From a virus, in IMG/VR virus record IMGVR_UViG_3300049434_000028, positions 1 to 64,000 of that record: 64,000 nucleotides of DNA; one strand, 5' to 3'. The notes under the pieces are model-generated. The model saw only the letters and a list, made by a program, of their open reading frames with translations, did not search any database and was not told where the DNA came from. This document shows positions 37,900-46,323 of the stretch, piece after piece. The first letter of the stretch is position 1. The number at the start of each line of letters is the position of its first letter. The position numbers and the translations under genes were made by a program.

Positions 37900-40868
37900 C
37901 AGTCGCCACCCATCACTGCGGCGATGCGTGCATCGCTCTCCAACCTGCTGGCCACTGCCCCGACAAGCCGTTGCGCGTCGGCCACCGAACCGGATGCCAT
38001 CTGGATCGGCATACTCAGGTGCACGACGATGGAGCGAGCGCCCTGCACAGGCGCGGGAGTACCGCTCGTACCCTCCTTGCCGCGCCGCACGTAGTCGCGC
38101 ATGCGCTTCGCCGACGCAGCAGGAACGACCATCTCGCCGTGGTGGATCATCGCGAGCTGGTCGCCCTGGATGTTCCAGGCGCCTTCCTTGTACCAGTGCG
38201 GGCTCCGCGCCTGCCACTTGTTCCACGCGATGGCGGGCGTACCGTAGCGGCTCTTGATGTACTTCATGCCCGCGTCGATCTGGATGTGCGGGTCGGCCGA
38301 CTTCTTGTAGCCGTAGTCCTTCCACGTCGAGTTGAGGAACTGCGCGATGCCGTACGCCGTCGATACCGGGTTCTGCGCGGTGGACTTCCAACCGCTCTCG
38401 TGCTGCCACAGGGTGTCCAGCGAGGCCCACTGGTTGGCGCCCCAGCCGTAGGCCGCCATCCGCCCCTTCGCGTACGCACGCGGGTCACCGGACTGCGGGG
38501 TACTCCCCGCCTTGGCCGAGGAGACGCCAGCGGGGCTGGAGCCAAAGCTGCGAGGAGCGCTGCCGAGTGAAGGGCTGTACACGTCGACATCGTTGATGTC
38601 CTCCGACCACCCCTGGTAGGGCTTCCCCCATCGCCGGGTGATGTCGGAGATGCTCGCCTTGTCGATCCGGCCGTCGCGAACGAAGTCGTTCGTCCACACG
38701 TATCCACCGCCCGCGCTGAGCGCGACGTGGCCCTGCCCGCCGGTCCACCACACCGGAACGCCGGGCGGCGGGGTACCAGAGTGGCGCTTCCTCGTATGCG
38801 CCCAACCGATCGCAGCGGTCCCGTACTTGGACGGCACGCCCAACGCCATGCGTACGTCCATGAGGCACTTGTTGTGCCAGTTGGACGCGCCACTGCGGGA
38901 TTGCCGCTGCATCCACGAGAGCGCGGCTGCACCTCGACCCGTAGCCGACCCACTGTTCGAGCCCGTCAGCTTCCCCAGGGCACTGACGACCGCACTCCCG
39001 GAATTCCCTACGGCACCGACCTTTCCTACCTTCGACCCGGACCCCCCGCCCGGCGCCGCCATGTCGCCTACGCCGCCAAGAATGTCCTGCAGAGCGCTGT
39101 TTCCAGGGTCGCCAGGCGTGTTCGGTGTAGCGACCCGGTCCAAGCCCGCGGTTACCGCGTCGATCTCCTCCACCGATCCCGTGCCACCGCCACCACCGGG
39201 ACCGCCGTGCTCACCACCGAAGAATCCAAGAGCGCCGCCTACCAAGGCGCCGACGCCGCCGCCGATCGCGGTACCGATCCCAGGAGCGATCATCGTGCCG
39301 ATCATTGCCCCCGTACCGCCCATCTGGGCAGCACCAGTGACTACTCCACCGACCTTGTTCCTCGTCGCACTGCTGCCATCACCTGAGATCAGGCCGCCAG
39401 CAAGCGAACCGCCGAGGGCCGCCGCCGCGCCGATGCCAACGCCCTTCACCCGCGGAGACATCCCTATACGTGGGCGCGGCCCACCACCAGGTCCCCCGCC
39501 CGCGCCTCCTGCTCGGCCACCCATGATCCGGTTCATCGCGTACATGCCCGCGATACCGCCACCAAAGTTGCTCGCAGCACTCACTGCGCCCATGAGCGGT
39601 CCGGCCGCAGCCGCACCTGTGCCCATCACGCCGCCGAGGATCCCGCCCCCCGCGCCGAGCGCGGTGTTGAGGTTCCGGAACGCCGAGGCGGCTGCGTCGA
39701 CCTGCCGTCGGAGCTGAGGGAGCGCGCTGTCGGCCAGCTCCTGCTCAACCCCTGCCTTTGCCTGCGCCTTGCGCCGATCGGCGTCGAATACCGTGTCTCC
39801 GATCTGGCTCGCGCCCCCGCCTGTCTTGGACAGGGTGCTCGTCATCTTGCTCGAACTCGCACCACCCATCTTGCTGGCGGTCTCCCCGTAGCTGTAGATG
39901 AACTCCTGCGTGGATGCGTCGAGCCCGAGACTGCTCATCGTTGCGCGCATGTTGGAGCCCTCAGCGCGGCCCTCGTTCAACGCCTGAGCCGACGGCATCT
40001 TCCCGCCGTAGATCTTCTTCAGGAGCTGCTCGGCGATCTGCTCAGGAGTCTGCTTCACCCCCCCACTGCCGATCGTCTTGATGCCCATTGGCATCAGGTT
40101 GTAGTAGGCCTGCGGTGAGTAGAACCCGGTAGCCGCCGCTGCGCCCTGCTCATAGCTGCCGAGCAGGTTGCCAGCTCGTCCAGCGGATGCCTGCAGTTGC
40201 TGCGAAGCGCCGCTCATGCTAAGTCCCTGGCGCTCCCGAATGGTCTGCAGGCCAGCGAACGCGTCGGCCGAGCTGGTGTAGCCGGTCAGCCCACCCTGGC
40301 CAGGACCGCCGAACCAGGAGTGACGCGCCTGGCCCATGACCTGGTTGACGTTCCCCGAGCTGCCCCACGCGGTGAGCTGCGAGAGACGCTCGGCGTTGAC
40401 CCAGTTGTCGCGCTTGCTGTTGCCGTACGCAGCCAGCCCGCCGGTAACCGCCCCCGCCACCGCCCACTTCTGCCCCGTGCTCAACGAGAACCGAGAGTTG
40501 CCGCCGTTTGGAAGCGGCCCGCCGTCGTTGTCGCCGCCCGAGCCGCCTTGACCGCCACCGGTCATACCCGAACGACGTGCAGGTGCGGTGGCTGGCCGCG
40601 TGGAGAACGTCGAGTCCCCGCCATTCGCGCTGCCCCCGCCACCCGACCGACGGCCGCCGCCCATGCCCCCGCCGAGCGCGTCGAGCTTCGTGCCGTCGAT
40701 CTTCTTCAGCTCAGCGTTGAACTCTTTGACGTTCTTAACGAGCCGTTCCCATTGCTTGTTGAGGTTGTCCAGCGACTTCGTGTCGACCTTGAACCCAGCC
40801 GTCACCGTGCCAGCGCGGCCACCGCTGCTGCCCGCGCCGCGCCCTAGACCTGGCTGGTTCTCGGCCAC
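37899..40868 (-). CDS. Tape measure protein with CHAP-like and transglycosylase domains
   Basis: 989 residues from GTG 40868 with GAGGGAG upstream. N-terminal 60 residues are helical, followed by Gly/Ser-rich segments, then helices and hydrophobic Gly/Ala stretches (residues about 370-560) typical of tape measure proteins. Residues about 650-790 form a CHAP-like peptidase (SNWHNKCLMDVRMALGVPS with Cys near 667, VWWTGGQGHVALSAGGGYVWTNDF with His near 714). Residues about 800-905 are a lytic transglycosylase (ASLDTLWQHESGWKSTAQNP with Glu near 823, STAYGIAQFLNSTWKDYG). These probably cut the peptidoglycan during injection. Confidence 0.9.
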   Translation of the reverse strand: MAENQPGLGRGAGSSGGRAGTVTAGFKVDTKSLDNLNKQWERLVKNVKEFNAELKKIDGTKLDALGGGMGGGRRSGGGGSANGGDSTFSTRPATAPARRSGMTGGGQGGSGGDNDGGPLPNGGNSRFSLSTGQKWAVAGAVTGGLAAYGNSKRDNWVNAERLSQLTAWGSSGNVNQVMGQARHSWFGGPGQGGLTGYTSSADAFAGLQTIRERQGLSMSGASQQLQASAGRAGNLLGSYEQGAAAATGFYSPQAYYNLMPMGIKTIGSGGVKQTPEQIAEQLLKKIYGGKMPSAQALNEGRAEGSNMRATMSSLGLDASTQEFIYSYGETASKMGGASSSKMTSTLSKTGGGASQIGDTVFDADRRKAQAKAGVEQELADSALPQLRRQVDAAASAFRNLNTALGAGGGILGGVMGTGAAAAGPLMGAVSAASNFGGGIAGMYAMNRIMGGRAGGAGGGPGGGPRPRIGMSPRVKGVGIGAAAALGGSLAGGLISGDGSSATRNKVGGVVTGAAQMGGTGAMIGTMIAPGIGTAIGGGVGALVGGALGFFGGEHGGPGGGGGTGSVEEIDAVTAGLDRVATPNTPGDPGNSALQDILGGVGDMAAPGGGSGSKVGKVGAVGNSGSAVVSALGKLTGSNSGSATGRGAAALSWMQRQSRSGASNWHNKCLMDVRMALGVPSKYGTAAIGWAHTRKRHSGTPPPGVPVWWTGGQGHVALSAGGGYVWTNDFVRDGRIDKASISDITRRWGKPYQGWSEDINDVDVYSPSLGSAPRSFGSSPAGVSSAKAGSTPQSGDPRAYAKGRMAAYGWGANQWASLDTLWQHESGWKSTAQNPVSTAYGIAQFLNSTWKDYGYKKSADPHIQIDAGMKYIKSRYGTPAIAWNKWQARSPHWYKEGAWNIQGDQLAMIHHGEMVVPAASAKRMRDYVRRGKEGTSGTPAPVQGARSIVVHLSMPIQMASGSVADAQRLVGAVASRLESDARIAAVMGGD

Positions 40869-41021
40869 TACGACTCCCTCTTCGTCATCCCTAGACGCTT
40901 AGCCACTACCTCGGTCCAGTACCGACGCTCCCGCACCGTCATCTTCCGAAGCTCCGTCAGATTCCATCCGCTGAAGTACTGCCCGATGTGTCCGTAGTCG
41001 ATGAAGACCTGCTGGTAACTG
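40868..41021 (-). CDS. Startless +1-frame extension of gp51-like protein (DUF6760-like)
   Basis: Frame open from 41095 to the TAG at 40870-40868, with no ATG, GTG or TTG before codon KMTVRERRYW. It encodes SSYQQVFIDYGHIGQYFSG and WNLTELRKMTVRERRYWTEV, the signature of the small protein that follows the gp51-like gene in many contractile phages. It lies in the +1 frame of 41022-41930; TTT at 41036-41034 (followed by C) is a slip-prone codon. The TAG overlaps the tape measure GTG. Programmed frameshift, re-initiation or an indel are possible. Confidence 0.55.
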
Positions 41022-41930
41022 CTAGAAACCGCGAAACATGGTCGCCACGTCGATGACGAGCGGGAACTCGCGGTCGCACTCTGGGCACGCCTGCTTCACC
41101 TCATCCCACAGCGGTCCGGGCTGAGAGTCGGTCAGGAACTGCAGGAGTGCCTGCCGGTCGGCGGTACCCATCGACCGGATCGCCGCCATCGGCACAGGGT
41201 CGCCGTCGATGGTGAGGATGCAGCGCTTCAGCAGCATGGTGTTGATCTCTGCTGCAGTGCGCTGCGAGTTCTCCGCGGTGTACACCGATCGCTGAGTGCC
41301 ACCGTTGATCAAGTTGATCTCGACACTGCCGCCCTTGCGCAGCGGGACGAAGTAGGTGTGCCGCGCCGCGTCCAACGTGATGACGTCCCGGCCGTCCCGC
41401 AGCTTGACCACGAGCCCGTCGAGCTGGCGGACCTTGACGTCCTTGGTGAAGCTGTAGTCGACCTGGAACTCGTGCTTGCAGTCCAGCCTAGGGCAGGTCA
41501 GGTCGAGCCGCATGACGTCGCCGTAGGTGGCGATCCGAATCCCCTGCAACAGCATGTCCCGGTCACCGATGAGCAGATCGTCGAGCATCTCCTGCGTGCA
41601 CGGATGATCCCCGATCCGCTCGACGCACCGCACCAGCAGGGTGTTGATGAACTTGGTGAAGTCCCGCGTGACCGCGGGCCGCGACAGCTCCTCCTCATCC
41701 TCCCCGCACAGCTCGCGCACGCGGGCCTCCTTGATGACCCCCCCTTCGCTCAGGTACCCACCCGGCAACGTGACGGTGCCGTCGGGTGGGGCACTGATGA
41801 GGATCGGCTTGTCGTCCTCGTCCTCTCCTACGCCCATCGCCAGATTCCCGAGCATGTTCGCCATCTCGGGGTTGGTGCCAGGGTCGATCTCTATGCCGGT
41901 TACTAGCCCCTCAAGCTGATCCGCCGTCAC
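41022..41930 (-). CDS. T4 gp51-like baseplate hub assembly protein (PF12322 type)
   Basis: 302 residues. Core features: VRELCGEDEEELSRPAVTRDFTKFINTLLVRCVERIG, LLIGDRDMLLQGIRIATYGDVMRLDLTCPRLDCKHEF, and a C-terminal CPECDREFPLVID. The pattern (GxDEEE, GDR.xLLxxIRxxTYG, CPxxxC) is typical of the PF12322 tail/baseplate family. N-terminal 70 residues are acidic. Probably a chaperone that assembles the tail tube or tape measure. Confidence 0.82.
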   Translation of the reverse strand: MTADQLEGLVTGIEIDPGTNPEMANMLGNLAMGVGEDEDDKPILISAPPDGTVTLPGGYLSEGGVIKEARVRELCGEDEEELSRPAVTRDFTKFINTLLVRCVERIGDHPCTQEMLDDLLIGDRDMLLQGIRIATYGDVMRLDLTCPRLDCKHEFQVDYSFTKDVKVRQLDGLVVKLRDGRDVITLDAARHTYFVPLRKGGSVEINLINGGTQRSVYTAENSQRTAAEINTMLLKRCILTIDGDPVPMAAIRSMGTADRQALLQFLTDSQPGPLWDEVKQACPECDREFPLVIDVATMFRGF

Positions 41931-41957
41931 TTCTGCTCCTAGTGCTCGTGTCGAGTG

Positions 41958-42536
41958 TTACTTGATCGTCGGTGCGTCTGAGGTGTACGGGTCGGCCGCG
42001 TAGCTCGGCTTCCATCCCTCGTGCTGGATGACCATCTGTTCCATGAGGATGCCGTTGCCACCGGCATCGAGGTCGCTAAAGCTGATGCTGCCCGGCCAGG
42101 CGTTGTAGACCTTGAACCGCAGCTTCACCGGCACCTTGTTGTTCAGGGTGTACGGGTGGGCGAGCACCGAGATGTCGATGTTCGACCGGAAGTCCTTGCC
42201 CTTCTTGGGCGCGTACGAGCCACCGCCCTGGATGACCGAGAAGATCTCGCGCACCCACTCGTACGCATGCGGGGTGTTCACCATGACGCCGCGGGACAGC
42301 GTGATCGGCGTGAACTCCGACTGCCCCGGCATCTTCTGGGGCGTCAGGTTGTAGCCACCCTGGCGATACGCGATGACCTGCGTCTCGACGTTCAGTCCGG
42401 CACAATTCATGAAGCCCAGCTCAATGAGCTTCCTGTTGCCACCGGCAGTGACGTGGTTGATGTTGACTATGAAGCGGAAGTTGCGCAGCGGATCGGTCGC
42501 GATCGAAGACCGCGAGTCCTTGACTGTCTCTGGCAT
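41958..42536 (-). CDS. Tail tube protein
   Basis: 192 residues from ATG 42536 (overlaps the sheath stop). Matches the gp19-type tube family: DPLRNFRFIVNINHVTAGG, FMNCAGLNVETQVIAYRQGG, KMPGQSEFTPITLSRGVM, KVPVKLRFKVYNAWPGSISFSDLDAGGNGILMEQMVIQHEGW. Gene order (sheath, tube, gp51-like, tape measure) is the myovirus standard. Multiple copies form the rigid inner tube. Confidence 0.93.
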   Translation of the reverse strand: MPETVKDSRSSIATDPLRNFRFIVNINHVTAGGNRKLIELGFMNCAGLNVETQVIAYRQGGYNLTPQKMPGQSEFTPITLSRGVMVNTPHAYEWVREIFSVIQGGGSYAPKKGKDFRSNIDISVLAHPYTLNNKVPVKLRFKVYNAWPGSISFSDLDAGGNGILMEQMVIQHEGWKPSYAADPYTSDAPTIK

Positions 42537-44083
42537 TAGACCTCCTCGTTGACGGTGGAGCCGGACTCGAACTGACCGATCTTCAAGACGATGAACTCGG
42601 CGGGAGTCTCCAGAGCCACGCCGACCTCGATGTGCACCTCGCCGTTGTTCACAGCGTTCTGCGCGTTGGTGTCCTCGTCGCACTTGACGTAGAACGCCTC
42701 CTCCGCAGTAGTTCCACGAAGAGCGCCGTCCTGCCACAGCTCCAGCAGAACGCGCGAGCAGACATCCTCCAACGAAGCCCAAAGCTGCTCGTCGTTGGAC
42801 TCGAACGCTGCGAATCGCGTGGCGTTGGTGAGCGCCATGCGCAGCGCGATCAGCGTGCGCCGAACGCTGACGTACTTGTCGATCTGATTGAGCTTTAGCG
42901 TGCGCGCACCAAAGATGCAGAGCCCGTTGCCGGGGACCGACTTGATGACGTTGACCTTGCCCATGTTGAGGGAGTCCATCTCAGACTCCAACGCCCGGTA
43001 CTCTAGGGCCACGACGCCGTTGAGGCGGTTGTTGATCCCCGCCGGAGCCTTGTGCGTCCCGCGCTGGGTATCCGTGGCGACGTACTGCCCGACGACCGCG
43101 CCGCCAGGCGGGATGAGTCGCGTGCTGCCCGGCACCGTGTTGCTCGGGTCGCTGATCGCGAGCTGCGGGTAGTACACCGCTGCGTAGCTGCTGCTTGTGT
43201 ACGCCGCCGCGGTGGTGATGAGCTGTGCAGGAGTCTGTGCAACGGCGCAGTCGACGACCAGGAAGCAGGTCCCGCGCGTCTCGCAGAAGGTGATCATTGC
43301 GTTGACCGTGGCCGTGTCGACAACGCCGGGGATATTGATCGTGAGGAAGTCGTCCACGAGCGCCAGCGTGGCCGCCGCGTTGTACAGCTCGCTACCGGCT
43401 CCGACGGTCGGGGCCGCACCATCCGCACCGGAGGTGAGCACCTCACCGCCAGCCGGGGACACCGCGGGGACGATCGTGCCCGCAACGTAGGTGGCGGAAC
43501 TCAGGTTGGTCAGCCTGATGTACACGCTACCGGTGGTGGGGGAGTTCAACAGCGCGGGCGCATACCGCCCATCGGTCGGGTCCATCGACAGGTCGGTCCA
43601 ACGCTCAACGATGAACTGGTCGCCGGAGCCACCCAGACGCACCGTCAGATTGAACCGGCCGGGGAGGCTCGACCCCACGTCGGAGATCTCGGTGTAGATC
43701 ACGTTGCCCCAGGCACCAGGGTTCAGCGCATCGACCCGCAACAGCGGCGCCGGGGTGCCCGCACGGTCGTTGTAGGTGCGCGTCGCCACGACCGCACCGG
43801 CACCGACTGCACGCACGATGTAGGCGGCTTGCCCGCCGTTGTTGTAGTACTGGAACACCGCGTGCGCCAGTGCCTGGTTGGCTCCGGCGAACCCGCCGTA
43901 GAGCTTCACGAACTGGCCCCACGAATTGATCAGCGTCGGCAGGCCGAGGATCGTGCCCGGCTGCACCGGTCCGCGGGTGGATACACCGACGAACGCGGCG
44001 ACGGTGATCGCAGGGAAGGAATCGGGCGTGGTCTGGAGGAGGGACTCCTCCACATACACGCCTGGGCGCTTGTATGTCGCCAT
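42536..44083 (-). CDS. Tail sheath protein
   Basis: 515 residues. N-terminal signature YKRPGVYVEESLLQTTPDSFPAITVAAFVGVSTRGP and C-terminal SVRRTLIALRMALTNATRFAAFESNDEQLWASLEDV, LWQDGALRGTTAEEAFYVKCDEDTN and INVGVALETPAEFIVLKIG-like strands match contractile sheath proteins. The central part carries a variable insertion. The ATG is preceded by TTTAGGAGACC. It contracts to drive the tube. Confidence 0.95.
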   Translation of the reverse strand: MATYKRPGVYVEESLLQTTPDSFPAITVAAFVGVSTRGPVQPGTILGLPTLINSWGQFVKLYGGFAGANQALAHAVFQYYNNGGQAAYIVRAVGAGAVVATRTYNDRAGTPAPLLRVDALNPGAWGNVIYTEISDVGSSLPGRFNLTVRLGGSGDQFIVERWTDLSMDPTDGRYAPALLNSPTTGSVYIRLTNLSSATYVAGTIVPAVSPAGGEVLTSGADGAAPTVGAGSELYNAAATLALVDDFLTINIPGVVDTATVNAMITFCETRGTCFLVVDCAVAQTPAQLITTAAAYTSSSYAAVYYPQLAISDPSNTVPGSTRLIPPGGAVVGQYVATDTQRGTHKAPAGINNRLNGVVALEYRALESEMDSLNMGKVNVIKSVPGNGLCIFGARTLKLNQIDKYVSVRRTLIALRMALTNATRFAAFESNDEQLWASLEDVCSRVLLELWQDGALRGTTAEEAFYVKCDEDTNAQNAVNNGEVHIEVGVALETPAEFIVLKIGQFESGSTVNEEV

Positions 44084-44154
44084 CGGGTAGGTCTCCTAAA
44101 TCGCGAGGATGAGAACGTGGAGACCGAGTAGTAATCCGAGTGATTGTCCGTCAG

Positions 44155-44844
44155 CTAGAACCCGTGCACCACCAAGGAGCCACTCCCTCGGAACTTCACG
44201 ACGTTCGGGAGTTCGAGCAGGAAATCGAAGATCTCGATCGCGATGTCCGAGGTCGCAATGAAGCGGGACAGCTCGGCCGGGAAGTACTCCGACGACATCT
44301 GCACCGTCCACGCCTTGCGGAAGATGCGCTTGTTCGGGTCGCCGGGATCCGGCTGATCGGCCGACTGCGGACCGTTGATGAGATCGAGCCGACGGACGGA
44401 GTGGTCATCGCCTACCTCGTTCGTGCCCACCATGGGGACCGCGCCGAAGCGTTCCACCAACCTGGTGGTCATCATCGACGCCATGATCTGGCGGTCGTGC
44501 TGGACGAAGCGAGCAAAGCTCGTGATCTGGTAGGTGAACAGCAGCGGGATCGGCCACTCGGTCACGGCTCGGTCGTGCAGCACCCGTGTCGGCGGCATGT
44601 ACTCCTCGCCAGCCCTGAAGCGGTAGCTGCCGCGGGTCTCCCGCTCGGGGTCGCGGGCGATGTTGAGCAGGTCGATCGTGATGTAGGGGTACTCCCGGCG
44701 CTGCGCCTCCTGCTCCGGCAGCCGGAAGTAGACCTTGACCTCGCGCCCGACTGCGCCGGAGCTGCCGTCGCGCACCGTCATTCCCTGCAGGTACGACTTC
44801 AGCGCCGCGTCCTCACGAAGGATCAGGCCGTCGTTGGCGCTCAC
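44155..44844 (-). CDS. Tail completion/terminator-like protein, 229 aa
   Basis: Starts at GTG 44844 (GTGA overlap). Mixed alpha/beta: LKSYLQGMTVRDGSSGAVGREVKVYFRLP, PYITIDLLNIARDPERETRGSYRFRAGEEYMPP, PIPLLFTYQITSFARFVQHDRQIMASMM and a C-terminal SRFIATSDIAIEIFDFLLELPN. It lies just upstream of the sheath, the usual spot for tail terminator or completion proteins in contractile phages. Specific family uncertain. Confidence 0.6.
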   Translation of the reverse strand: MSANDGLILREDAALKSYLQGMTVRDGSSGAVGREVKVYFRLPEQEAQRREYPYITIDLLNIARDPERETRGSYRFRAGEEYMPPTRVLHDRAVTEWPIPLLFTYQITSFARFVQHDRQIMASMMTTRLVERFGAVPMVGTNEVGDDHSVRRLDLINGPQSADQPDPGDPNKRIFRKAWTVQMSSEYFPAELSRFIATSDIAIEIFDFLLELPNVVKFRGSGSLVVHGF

Positions 44845-45209
44845 AATGCCCCCCAGATACGACGCGCGAGCGCGGCGCTGAACTCCTCGTTGTAGTGCTT
44901 CTGGTTGCGGGCCAGGGTGGCGCGCATCCAGCCCTTGGGAGCGCCTACCAGGGTGCCCCACTCCAGGTCGTACGCCTCGCGAGCGCTGAGCCCGGTGAGC
45001 ACACCGACCACTGCCTCGCCGCGATCCAGGTACAGCCCGATGTCCGAGCGCGTCTCGTCGCTCATCCCCGCGGCCTTGGCCGCCGCGTCCAGGTCGGCCA
45101 GCAGCGATCCGTGCGCGGCCTCGCCTGCGGCGTCCCAGATGAGCTTGCCGAGATCCACCTTGCGCTTCGCGAACGCCTGCAGCTCCGGCGAGCTGATGGA
45201 GAACCCCAT
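44841..45209 (-). CDS. Putative neck/tail-completion protein, 122 aa
   Basis: ATG 45209 (MGFSISSPELQ) is chosen; an in-frame upstream start at about 45257 is possible. A helical protein (LQAFAKRKVDLGKLIWDAAGEAAHG, DETRSDIGLYLDRGEAVVGVL, AEWGTL-type turn) with a C-terminal helix (NQKHYNEEFSAALARRIWG). It fits the head-tail joining proteins encoded before the sheath. Confidence 0.55.
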   Translation of the reverse strand: MGFSISSPELQAFAKRKVDLGKLIWDAAGEAAHGSLLADLDAAAKAAGMSDETRSDIGLYLDRGEAVVGVLTGLSAREAYDLEWGTLVGAPKGWMRATLARNQKHYNEEFSAALARRIWGAL

Positions 45210-45387
45210 GGCTCGGCAGACCTCCTTGCAAGCGTGCGGCGAAGTGGTGCGGCGTGACATCGACCCGGCGTGTGCGATCGACGTCAAAGCCACGCTAGCC
45301 CGTGCGCACAGCTCCGCGCGAGAGAGGTTCTACGCGAGCTTGTATGTACGCGGGGGCCCGGCTACCCCCAAGTCCGGAGGTAAAATC

Positions 45388-45795
45388 TCAGGCGCGCTTG
45401 CGCGGGTACGCGCGGACGACGGGCTCGCCCTTACGCCAGGCAGCTTCCTTATGCAAGCCAGGCTGCTGACTCGCGAGCTTGCCAACGGCGGCCCTGGCGT
45501 CGGGGGACATGTCGTCACGGTGATGCAGGAAGGGCATGCCGGTCTCCTTGTGCACGCCCTCGTAGAGCGCGGCGGCCACACCCTGACGCCGATGCTCGGG
45601 ATCCACGGCAACGTACTCCACGCCGACGTGACCTTTCTGCTCGGGAGTCATGAACCTCTGGCTGCGGTCGAACCGCATCGTGCCGATAACGTCACCGGTC
45701 TCCGGGTGCCGAGCCGTGGCCAGCTCACCGCCCCAGGGGTGCGGGCCCTCCATCGCGACCTGCCACTGCCTACCAAGGTTGTCGGAAGCGCTCAC
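45388..45795 (-). CDS. GNAT-like acetyltransferase domain protein
   Basis: GTG 45795, coupled to the next gene upstream by GTGA. 135 residues with the GNAT motif A strand and turn (VGVEYVAVDPEHRRQGVAAALYEGVHKETG), giving the acetyl-CoA-binding RRQGVA. The fold is shortened at its C-terminus. The N-terminus (MSASDNLGRQWQV) resembles the next two proteins. Placed among virion genes, it could be packaged or modify virion components; no substrate is known. Confidence 0.7.
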   Translation of the reverse strand: MSASDNLGRQWQVAMEGPHPWGGELATARHPETGDVIGTMRFDRSQRFMTPEQKGHVGVEYVAVDPEHRRQGVAAALYEGVHKETGMPFLHHRDDMSPDARAAVGKLASQQPGLHKEAAWRKGEPVVRAYPRKRA

Positions 45796-46103
45796 TTCCA
45801 GCCGAGCTTCCCGGTGAGGAACTCCATGCCGTGCTTCTTGGCCGCCGTCATCGTCTTGAACGGCGGGGGCGTGTACCGGATCTCCTTCGCGGTACCGTCC
45901 GGGCCCTGGTACCTGCCGATCATGTGGAACTCTCCTGGACCCTTACGCGCGACGGACACCTCGTGCGACTTGGGATCCCAGCCATTCGGACCCAGCCGCC
46001 GGTCGGCCCACTCCGGGCTGTCCTTGCCCCACATCGGCTCTTCCTGACGCCAATCGGTGATCTTCGGCTGGAACTGCTCGCCCAGGTGCTCGTCCGCGCT
46101 CAC
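45792..46103 (-). CDS. Hypothetical protein, 103 aa, N-terminal DHL-QF-like tag
   Basis: GTG 46103 in a GTGA overlap. N-terminus MSADEHLGEQFQPKITDW, then a beta-rich segment (HEVSVARKGPGEFHMIGRYQGPDGTAKEIRYTPPP) and a C-terminal helix. The N-terminal residues match those of the GNAT-like protein and the 44-aa protein. No family recognised. Confidence 0.6.
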   Translation of the reverse strand: MSADEHLGEQFQPKITDWRQEEPMWGKDSPEWADRRLGPNGWDPKSHEVSVARKGPGEFHMIGRYQGPDGTAKEIRYTPPPFKTMTAAKKHGMEFLTGKLGWK

Positions 46104-46234
46104 GGCGTGCTCGGGCTCTCAATCGCCCGCACGGGCGTCTTGGCCAGGCTGCGCTGGTACAGGACCATGCTGCGGTTGGCCTTGTACACGTCCGGGCCGA
46201 ACTGCTGAGGCTGGAGGTTGTCCGCTGCTGCCAT
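46100..46234 (-). CDS. Small hypothetical protein, 44 aa
   Basis: ATG 46234. Sequence begins MAAADNLQPQQFGPDVY and has a short basic helix (ANRSMVLYQRSLAKTPVR). It is the third consecutive gene with a similar N-terminus. It ends in the GTGA overlap with the 103-aa gene and lies tail to tail with nothing else; the plus-strand gene at 46324 starts 90 bases away. Confidence 0.55.
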   Translation of the reverse strand: MAAADNLQPQQFGPDVYKANRSMVLYQRSLAKTPVRAIESPSTP

Positions 46235-46260
46235 GCCGCTCAGCGTAACGGCGCGAAGGC

Positions 46261-46304
46261 CTGCGGTGGGAGAGTCCCGGCGTTACCCTGCAGGCACCGG
46301 ACCA
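46261..46304 (+). promoter_or_regulatory. Plus-strand promoter and leader motif of membrane gene
   Basis: CTGCGG (46261-46266), 17-base spacer, TACCCT (46284-46289), then CGGACCA (46298-46304) and GGAGCACC before ATG 46324. Same -35 and spacing as the recombinase promoter. CTGCAG overlaps the -10. Confidence 0.65.
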
Positions 46305-46323
46305 CTACGACACGGAGCACCCC

